Of a stretch of 64,000 bases of DNA, positions 57,873 to 64,000 are shown piece by piece; position 1 is the first letter of the stretch; every line of letters starts with the position of its first letter. Where the stretch lies: contig JASMDC010000017.1 of NCBI GenBank assembly GCA_030753015.1, positions 1 to 64,000 on the forward strand, given 5' to 3'. A model generated the notes under the pieces. That model had not been told where the DNA came from. It saw nothing but the letters and a program-made list of their open reading frames with translations, and did no database searches. This DNA is from Candidatus Undinarchaeales archaeon. GTDB lineage: Archaea; SpSt-1190; JASMDC01. A program made the translations under genes and the position numbers.

Positions 57873-60053
57873 ATGGCGGACCCACCGAAGCCTGAAGGAA
57901 GGACCATCGGGGCGGGTTCGTACTCCATCAACATGAACGAGCTCGATCAGGTCTACAACAAGTACAAGCAAGGTCCCCAGGTCCCTTTGGGCTGGGGCGC
58001 TGGTCAGCAGCAGAACACGGGGTTCGAGCGGTCTCGCTCCTTCCAGATCTTCAAGGAGGAGGAGTCCGTGCACATGGACAATCCCATCGAGAACGCCTAC
58101 CGGATGGCCGGGCAGTACATCCCCATCGAGGCGCCGCCCGAGATCGCTACCTTCCTCAACAACAGCCTGAAGATGTCCGGATTGCGGATCACGGCCAACG
58201 ACGTCATGGCCCTGGCCATCGGGATCCTTATGGTAACGTTCGTCATCGGGTTCGCCATCATCGCCGTGCCCTTCATGTGCAAGGACACGGGCATAGGCAC
58301 GAAGTGCTACTCTTTGGGCGACCAGTCGGGGCTTGCAGGCATCACCGCGATCATGGCCCCCATCGTTTTTGCTATAGCCATCATCCTCTACCCCATGTTC
58401 CGCACCACGGTGGCCAAGGTGCATATCGCAGGTACAGCGCCGCTGGCCGTGCTGTATATAGTCATCTACCTGCGCTCCTCGCCGAGCCTCGAGTCGGCGG
58501 TGGCGTTCTCCGCAAAGAACGTGACCGGTCCGCTGGGCGACGAGCTCAAGCATCTCCAGTGGGGGGTGGCGACGCGCGAGTTCCCTGACACCCAGCAGGC
58601 CCTGGTGCAGTTCAGCGAGAAGGTGCAGGACTGGGCGCCGGGCATCTCCGATGCCTTCTATCTCATAGCCGGTTCGACCCAGCAGCCTACGCCTGAGAAG
58701 CGGGTAGAGATGCTCGATAAAGCGGTCAATGGCGCCCTCACGTCCACCCGCCACACCATGCAGCAGTTCGGTCGCTCGCTCCAGATGCCCGCCATCGTGG
58801 TGAACGCCCTGGGTATCCTGCTACCGGTCATGGGGCTCGTGATGGCCCCCATCGTCACGATCATGCTCTCTGACGGCGGAGGTGTGGATATAACCCTCGC
58901 TGTGCTCTATAATGTCATCCTACCGGCGATCATCCTGATGATCATCTACGTCCTGGGGAGCCGTCGTCCGGGCTCGTTCTCCAGTGTCGACGTGTCAAAG
59001 CATCCCGACGCCCCCAAGCCGGGCTGCTACAGGCTCTCGATGGGTAGCTCGACCTATGACATCCCACTGCTCCCCATCTCACTGCTGATATTTGTCCTGG
59101 GCGCGGCCTACAGCGGTGCCTTCCTTATCAACGAGTACGTGCTCGGATCCGGCGCTGACGCGACCGCGCTCCAGGATGCGACCCGGGCCTTCCAGACCAT
59201 GCCCATCATCGTATGCTCAGGTTTGGCCATCGGTATCTACGGGATCGGCATGTCCTCGCAGCGCATGTCCATCCGCAACCACATCAAGGACACTGAGAAG
59301 GAGTTCTCCTCGGCCCTATACCAACTTGGGAACATCATGAACCAGGGCCAACCCTTCGAGATCGCCGTCACTCGTGCGGGGGAGATCATGTCCACGTCGG
59401 TCATGCGGCCGTTCCTGTTGTCCATCGCCCGCAACATCCAGCAGCTGGGCATGCCCTTGCACCAGGCCGTGTACGATCCTGAGTACGGCGCCCTGCGATA
59501 CTGCCCTTCAGACCTGGTGGCCAACGTGCTGGAGATCGTCTTGGATTCCACCAAGCGGGGAGTGCGCATTGCGGCCACGACCACCATGAACATCGCCACC
59601 TACCTGGACAACATCGAGGAGGTGTCCACCGAGATCGAGGGCCTGCTCTCCGAGTCCATGTCCAGCATGAAGTTCCAGGCCTACCTCCTCGCCCCCGTGG
59701 TGTGCGGAATCATCGTCGGGCTCTCGCAGATGATCACGGGTATCCTTGCAGGTGTTGGGCAGAAGGTGGACGAAGGCGGCCTGGGAGGTCAGATGTCGGG
59801 CGGCGGGATGGGTGGTGCCTTCAGCGCCGAGAACGCAGTGCCCCCCGACCGGCTTCAGCTCATCGTCGGCATCTACATCGTCCAGCTACTGTCCATCCTC
59901 GGCTACTTCTGTGCCCTCCTAGAGAGCGGGCCCAATGACACGGTGGCCATGTACCAGAGCATAGGGCAGACGGTGCTCATAGGTACTATTGTGTACAGCT
60001 CCGTCTGCATCGTCACCACACTGGTGTTCGCCGGGATGGCCACGTTCGTTTAG
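57873..60053 (+). CDS. TadC/GspF-like membrane platform protein
   Basis: This 726-residue protein has two T2SSF-type cytoplasmic helical domains separated and flanked by membrane helices. There are about nine helices in all (GILMVTFVIGFAIIAVPFMC, IMAPIVFAIAIILYPM, ILLPVMGLVMAPIVTIML, LPISLLIFVLGAAYSGAFLI). The second domain has EFSSALYQLGNIMNQGQPFE and SMSSMKFQAYLLAPVVCGII, as in archaeal FlaJ/TadC proteins. It forms the inner platform on which the ATPase acts. The gene follows the ATPase directly. Its double-domain size is larger than bacterial TadC and similar to FlaJ. Confidence 0.88.
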   Translation: MADPPKPEGRTIGAGSYSINMNELDQVYNKYKQGPQVPLGWGAGQQQNTGFERSRSFQIFKEEESVHMDNPIENAYRMAGQYIPIEAPPEIATFLNNSLKMSGLRITANDVMALAIGILMVTFVIGFAIIAVPFMCKDTGIGTKCYSLGDQSGLAGITAIMAPIVFAIAIILYPMFRTTVAKVHIAGTAPLAVLYIVIYLRSSPSLESAVAFSAKNVTGPLGDELKHLQWGVATREFPDTQQALVQFSEKVQDWAPGISDAFYLIAGSTQQPTPEKRVEMLDKAVNGALTSTRHTMQQFGRSLQMPAIVVNALGILLPVMGLVMAPIVTIMLSDGGGVDITLAVLYNVILPAIILMIIYVLGSRRPGSFSSVDVSKHPDAPKPGCYRLSMGSSTYDIPLLPISLLIFVLGAAYSGAFLINEYVLGSGADATALQDATRAFQTMPIIVCSGLAIGIYGIGMSSQRMSIRNHIKDTEKEFSSALYQLGNIMNQGQPFEIAVTRAGEIMSTSVMRPFLLSIARNIQQLGMPLHQAVYDPEYGALRYCPSDLVANVLEIVLDSTKRGVRIAATTTMNIATYLDNIEEVSTEIEGLLSESMSSMKFQAYLLAPVVCGIIVGLSQMITGILAGVGQKVDEGGLGGQMSGGGMGGAFSAENAVPPDRLQLIVGIYIVQLLSILGYFCALLESGPNDTVAMYQSIGQTVLIGTIVYSSVCIVTTLVFAGMATFV

Positions 60054-60070
60054 GGCGGCCTCGGCGCAGG

Positions 60071-60081
60071 ATTTATATATT
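60071..60081 (+). promoter_or_regulatory. TATA box of the exported protein at 60106
   Basis: ATTTATATATT lies 25-35 bases before ATG 60106, directly after the platform-protein gene. The exported pair can therefore be transcribed separately from the ATPase. Confidence 0.6.
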
Positions 60082-60105
60082 GCACGCGCCTCCTCTTCTA
60101 TCGAG

Positions 60106-62853
60106 ATGGTGGACTATCGGGGGAGGCTCGCGGCATTGCTCCTTGCCCTCATACTCCTGCTCGTACCGAGCCTGGGCGCTCAGGCGGAGCGCATCATCGA
60201 GGAGGTGGAAATGCGCCACCTGGACATGATGTCCATCCGGGCACGCTACGTCCTTCCCGCCGAGGCCATGGAGCGGCTCACCGCCACGGCCCTGGCTGAT
60301 ATCTGTCGCCGTCTACCGTTCGATGACTGCACCTATACGGTGGAGGAGGGTGCTCGTACCGTCATCTTCGAGGCGACTGGCGTCCCCGATATTGACCTCA
60401 TTGACGCTACCAAGGTGGGCGCTGAGACTATACTCACCTTCCGTCACCGGTACATTCCCCTCCAATCGCGGTTGGGCTCCATCGGCGGGCAGGAGCAGCG
60501 GCTCACTATCCGCTATCCCACCCACGCCCTGGCTTATGAGGATGTACCGAGTCGGGAGATGGAGAACACATTCGTAATATCAGGAGTGGCTCGACCAGTG
60601 GAGTGGTTCGCCCGGGAGGACCGGGTCCCCGTGGGTGAACCCATCGAGGTCGACATGGGTGCGGGCGAGTTCTGCTTCGTAGGCCTCTATATCGAGGGCC
60701 GGATGGTCGGCCGTGCCATGGCGCTGGGATGCGGCCCGATCATGCTCCCCACCGACTCCGCACTGGTGGGCAAGGATGCCGATGTCCGGCTCGTGAACTA
60801 CGCAATGGGTGCCCTGCGGTACTCCGAGCTCCCGCCCGGTAGTCTTGGCGTGCTACCCCCGGAGTTCCCCATCAGGCTCCAGGTCACCCCGTACGAGGTC
60901 CCATCCGGAGCACCGTTCTACCTGCAGATCTTCACCGATGAACCCTTGACCGGGTGCCACATCTCCCTGAACGACAGGGGCGGCCATACCCTCATGACAA
61001 GCGAGTTCGAGGAGTGCGAGAACATCCTCCTGGGCACGAGCACCGCGTGGCGCGCCGGTGAGCATTATATCAAGGTCAAGGCCTACGCGGGGGCCCGGAC
61101 GGGTGAGGCCGCCACCAACTTCAACCTCGTGGACAAGGTAGGGTTCCGCAAGGGACCCGAGCTCAACCTTGAGCAGAACGTGTACACCGCCGGTGAGCAG
61201 GTGCGATTGTGGGGCGAGGACCTGGGCGGCTCGGCCTACTGCAGCGCACGCCTGGAGACAGCCGATGGCATCCTCGTGGAGGAGACCAACTCCCTGGGGT
61301 GCGAGAAACTCCATATGACCCTGGACGAGGAGCTGCCGGCGGGCAACTACGTGGTCCGCACCGACCTCATCGAGCGTGGACGGCTCACGGGCCGAGCCAG
61401 CTTCCCGGTCCAGGTGCGCGCATGGAATCCTGAGCCAGGATCCCCTGTCGCCCGACTGTGCCCAGGCGGCGCCTTCCGTCTCCGCGAGGAGCGACTGCCT
61501 TGTCTCCGCTCCGGTAACGCCTGCACACCGACCTCCCTGGAAGTGCCCCTCTGCCTGTGCTTCGGTTCCGGCGGGAAGATCGCTGATGTGTGCCACTTCG
61601 GCGAGACCTGCGGTCGTGTCAAGTGCGAGGAGCGGGCCGTCAGTCCCTACATGATCGTGTATCACGAGGGCCAGTGTCTGGCCCGCCGGGGGACCCATGC
61701 CCTTGCCTGCGCCCGCCAGGGCGAGATGTGCACCGAGGCGTGCGTGTGCCTCTCCGATGACGGCAATCCCATCGCTCGCTGCGTGGGCGGGGAGCTGTGC
61801 ACCGAGCGCGGGTGCGAGGAGCCGCGGCTGTTGTTACGCGTGGATTCCGTCGAACCGGACATCGTGCGCGAGAACGAGGTGCGCGACGGCATCATGATCA
61901 AGGTAACAGGTGTCCTGAAGTACGACGGCAAGGTCATCAGGTCGGCGGACGTCCAGGTCAAAGCCTACCTGGCGGGGGAGGAGCACGTCGGGATGATCGA
62001 GGATACCGTGGACGGGGCGCGTGTGATAATCACCGTGCCAGTGACGGGCGAGATGCTACCGGGAGAGTATCAGCTCACTCTGCAGTTCAGCCGCGGGGAC
62101 GACCGTGTGATGGTCCAGAAGCCGTTCACCGTATGGTATGCCGACGATGTCCTCACCATCCAGCAGGTCCAGTTCCAGAAGAGCATCGCCCGGGAGGACC
62201 TGGCAGCCGGCAGCACGTCCAAGATGCGCGTCAAGCTCCTCGACCAGGGCGGTCGGGAGATGCTCGGCGTGCCCGTGGATTCCATGGACCTGGACATCAA
62301 CGACGTGACCATCAACTCACTGGCCGCCAAGTACGAGTCAGGTTCCTACATAGTCGTGGGGAGCCTCGAGGCCGACCTACCCGCAGGTCCCAGACACGTG
62401 AAGTTCGCCGTCAACCACCTGGGGCGCCAGGGCGAGCTCACCGGTACTCTGAACGTTCTTAATGAGCCACCGCTGTCCATGTCCGTCCTCGACGTGGAGC
62501 CCGGGAAGAAAGAGAAGCCCATCCTGTTCATCCTCCTCTCCGGGCTCGGATTCGACCTGGACCTGTACCTTAACATCGGTGGTGTCGAGCAGATCAACAA
62601 AGAGAACACGAAGGTGACGATCAACGGGCAGGACATCACCCGTCTCATGTCGTATGCCGTGAACACGAACAAAGGCGTCCGCATGCACATGACGTCGGTG
62701 AGCCTCTGCCCCGAGGTACCGCCCCAGGGCGCCAAGCTGCTGCTCGAGGTGACCCTCTCACGGGACAGTGAGAGCGTGTCCGACCGGATCGTGCTCCACA
62801 CCAGGGGCAATCCCGGTGACTGGTCCAACATGGGGGTGGCCGGCTGTGCATAG
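60106..62853 (+). CDS. large exported Cys-rich protein (paralogue of 23990)
   Basis: This 915-residue protein has a signal peptide (LAALLLALILLLVPSLGAQA). Beta domains at about 190-400 resemble MG2 or immunoglobulin folds, and a cysteine-rich centre spans about 440-580 (CTPTSLEVPLCLCF, ADVCHFGETC, CTEACVCLSDDG). Further beta domains end with HTRGNPGDWSNMGVAGC. The parallels with the protein at 23990 run over the whole length. ATG 60106 fits the TATA box; the frame extends to 59989 within the previous gene. The downstream subunit starts at a GTG inside its last codons. Confidence 0.82.
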   Translation: MVDYRGRLAALLLALILLLVPSLGAQAERIIEEVEMRHLDMMSIRARYVLPAEAMERLTATALADICRRLPFDDCTYTVEEGARTVIFEATGVPDIDLIDATKVGAETILTFRHRYIPLQSRLGSIGGQEQRLTIRYPTHALAYEDVPSREMENTFVISGVARPVEWFAREDRVPVGEPIEVDMGAGEFCFVGLYIEGRMVGRAMALGCGPIMLPTDSALVGKDADVRLVNYAMGALRYSELPPGSLGVLPPEFPIRLQVTPYEVPSGAPFYLQIFTDEPLTGCHISLNDRGGHTLMTSEFEECENILLGTSTAWRAGEHYIKVKAYAGARTGEAATNFNLVDKVGFRKGPELNLEQNVYTAGEQVRLWGEDLGGSAYCSARLETADGILVEETNSLGCEKLHMTLDEELPAGNYVVRTDLIERGRLTGRASFPVQVRAWNPEPGSPVARLCPGGAFRLREERLPCLRSGNACTPTSLEVPLCLCFGSGGKIADVCHFGETCGRVKCEERAVSPYMIVYHEGQCLARRGTHALACARQGEMCTEACVCLSDDGNPIARCVGGELCTERGCEEPRLLLRVDSVEPDIVRENEVRDGIMIKVTGVLKYDGKVIRSADVQVKAYLAGEEHVGMIEDTVDGARVIITVPVTGEMLPGEYQLTLQFSRGDDRVMVQKPFTVWYADDVLTIQQVQFQKSIAREDLAAGSTSKMRVKLLDQGGREMLGVPVDSMDLDINDVTINSLAAKYESGSYIVVGSLEADLPAGPRHVKFAVNHLGRQGELTGTLNVLNEPPLSMSVLDVEPGKKEKPILFILLSGLGFDLDLYLNIGGVEQINKENTKVTINGQDITRLMSYAVNTNKGVRMHMTSVSLCPEVPPQGAKLLLEVTLSRDSESVSDRIVLHTRGNPGDWSNMGVAGCA

Positions 62854-64000
62854 ACGACGGGGCCAGATGGCGCTGATCGGCCTGGCCGCCGTAGCACTGG
62901 TCGTGCTCGTGGTGACCTACATCATGCTCTCAGGCCGCTCTGTCGAGCACAGGGCCGCTATCAAGGAGGGAGAGTTGGAGGACCTTGTTTCCGAGTTCGA
63001 TAACGAGCAGCGGTACATGGAGAAGGTGCTATCGGAGGCGATCAACGGCGCGATCTCCGAGATGGTCTCCCATGGCGGGTACACTGAAGAGTCGCTTCCC
63101 AAGCTCAACCGTCATGGTGTCCCCTTCTTCTTTTACAAGGGGAACATTGTCAACATCCCGACGCTCAACCTCATGAACCAGATGCTCGCCCAGGAGGTCG
63201 AGCGCCGGGTCAACAGCCAGCTCGACAGGCACCGGGAGGAGGTCAAGGGTCGTCGGGACCAGTACGAGATAGGTTACCCTTCCATAAAGGCCAACCTCTC
63301 GGAGGAGTTCGCTATCGCAGGCATGACGATCCCTGTCTCGGTGATGCGTGAAGGTGACAAGGTACGATCCACGATGAATTTCGAGAAGATTCTCCCCTCA
63401 AAGCTGGGTAACTTCCGCAAGCTCGCAGAGGCCTACATAGTTGAGTACGAGCAGATCCGCATCGTGGAGGAAAGCCTCATCTCGGGTATGATCCAGGACG
63501 ATCGGGTTTGGGAGCCGCCGGGCCGGATGATGCACTCCGTGTCCTGTGACGATCCCCCCCACAAGACCTGGTACGATCTCTACAGCCCTATCCAGGAGAA
63601 CGCCGAGGTAGCGGTTGCGCTGGAGCAGGTGCGACTGCGCGCAGTGTACGGGCGCTCGAACCTCCAGTGGGGTCTGGGCTTCAACGTCGCCGACGTGGAG
63701 ATGGCTATCGTCGCGAATATCGGTAACCTTGACTGGTCGGGACGGGACTGGTCAACGGACTCGTACCCCGATAAGGTCTTCCTGGTCCCCCAGAAGTTCC
63801 CGCCCATGAGCGCCTCGACCGATATCTGCTACTCGGTCTACACTTGTGCGTACGATATCACCTTCCCAATCCTGGTCACTGCCATGGACCTCACACCGAC
63901 CGGCCGGCTGGTGAGCAGCGAGGGTCAGGACGTTTCCCAGACGCCGGAATTCCGGTTCTACATCCAGCCCTATCTGGGCCATTACGATGACGGGCGGCCC
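62846..64000 (+). CDS. membrane-anchored pilin-like subunit, cut by window end (paralogue of 26857)
   Basis: The frame is open for 385 codons from GTG 62846 to the last base. The start overlaps the stop of the exported protein by eight bases. The N-terminus is basic (HRRRGQ) and followed at once by a membrane helix (MALIGLAAVALVVLVVTYIM), like pilins and TadE/G-type minor subunits. A long helix (DLVSEFDNEQRYMEKVLSEA) and a domain with GVPFFFYKGNIVNIPT match the protein at 26857. The rest is an outer alpha/beta region with few cysteines. The C-terminus is missing. Confidence 0.8.
   Translation, partial: MHRRRGQMALIGLAAVALVVLVVTYIMLSGRSVEHRAAIKEGELEDLVSEFDNEQRYMEKVLSEAINGAISEMVSHGGYTEESLPKLNRHGVPFFFYKGNIVNIPTLNLMNQMLAQEVERRVNSQLDRHREEVKGRRDQYEIGYPSIKANLSEEFAIAGMTIPVSVMREGDKVRSTMNFEKILPSKLGNFRKLAEAYIVEYEQIRIVEESLISGMIQDDRVWEPPGRMMHSVSCDDPPHKTWYDLYSPIQENAEVAVALEQVRLRAVYGRSNLQWGLGFNVADVEMAIVANIGNLDWSGRDWSTDSYPDKVFLVPQKFPPMSASTDICYSVYTCAYDITFPILVTAMDLTPTGRLVSSEGQDVSQTPEFRFYIQPYLGHYDDGRP

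Noticed and set aside
59989..60105. N-terminal extension of the exported protein at 60106
   Set aside because: The extension lies within the platform-protein gene and its promoter and would hide the signal peptide.
1..64000. CRISPR arrays, tRNA and rRNA genes
   Set aside because: No regularly spaced direct repeats of CRISPR type were seen; T-arm-like stretches found by eye all lie in coding frames and lack the cloverleaf; no rRNA motifs were noticed. A covariance search could still find a split or intron-containing tRNA.

Overview
The window is archaeal chromosomal DNA, probably from an uncultured lineage with a moderately GC-rich genome. Evidence for Archaea: CDP-archaeol synthase (carS), diphthine synthase (dphB), the wybutosine enzyme Taw1, Pth2-type peptidyl-tRNA hydrolase, membrane-bound LonB, an aIF1/SUI1 factor, chromosomal protein MC1, a DUF835 protein, a KaiC-like ATPase and a FlaI/GspE-type ATPase with a TadC-like partner. 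Most genes have a TATA-like box (TTTAAA, TTTATA or CTTAAG) about 23-32 bases before the start codon, so leaderless mRNAs are common. I used this spacing to choose many starts. I cannot fix the phylum; DPANN or a deep euryarchaeal group are both possible. I saw no rRNA, tRNA or CRISPR array.

Layout. Bases 1-1530 look foreign and AT-richer. They form a short array of integron-like gene cassettes: attC-like sites at about 1-32 (partial), 285-426 and 713-855, and a decayed one near 1462. The last cassette carries a toxin-antitoxin pair whose toxin is frameshifted. From 1643 to 16850 there are surface proteins, two B12-binding radical SAM enzymes, two glycosyltransferases, a sugar dehydrogenase, a membrane-anchored phospholipase-D-like protein, a U32 pair and a SNF2-type helicase with a zinc-binding partner. 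From 16946 to 31005 a minus-strand block encodes modular surface proteins (one with thrombospondin-type-3 repeats and two formylglycine-enzyme-like domains), a protein made of tandem ubiquitin-conjugating-enzyme-like (UBC) folds, two large exported proteins, a 59-residue membrane protein and LonB.

From 31069 to 53731 the genes are mostly housekeeping: a TraB-like protein, a CcdA-like redox membrane protein, aIF1, a GalT-like enzyme, an M48 protease, a PLP enzyme, MC1, a very large helical-repeat DUF835 protein, a KaiC-like ATPase, carS, pth2, a glycosyltransferase, dphB and taw1. From 53939 to the right end there is a type IV pilus or secretion-like locus: two coiled-coil proteins, one with a long Gly-Pro-Pro-Met tract, then the ATPase, the membrane platform, a large exported protein and a membrane-anchored subunit cut by the window edge. 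The last two are paralogues of a pair beside LonB, so the machine appears to exist in two versions.

Five proteins share a short N-terminal helical domain resembling a UBA/CUE fold; in four of them it is followed by a membrane segment and an unrelated outer domain. This repeated design, the tandem inactive UBC-like protein and the cassette array are the most unusual things here.
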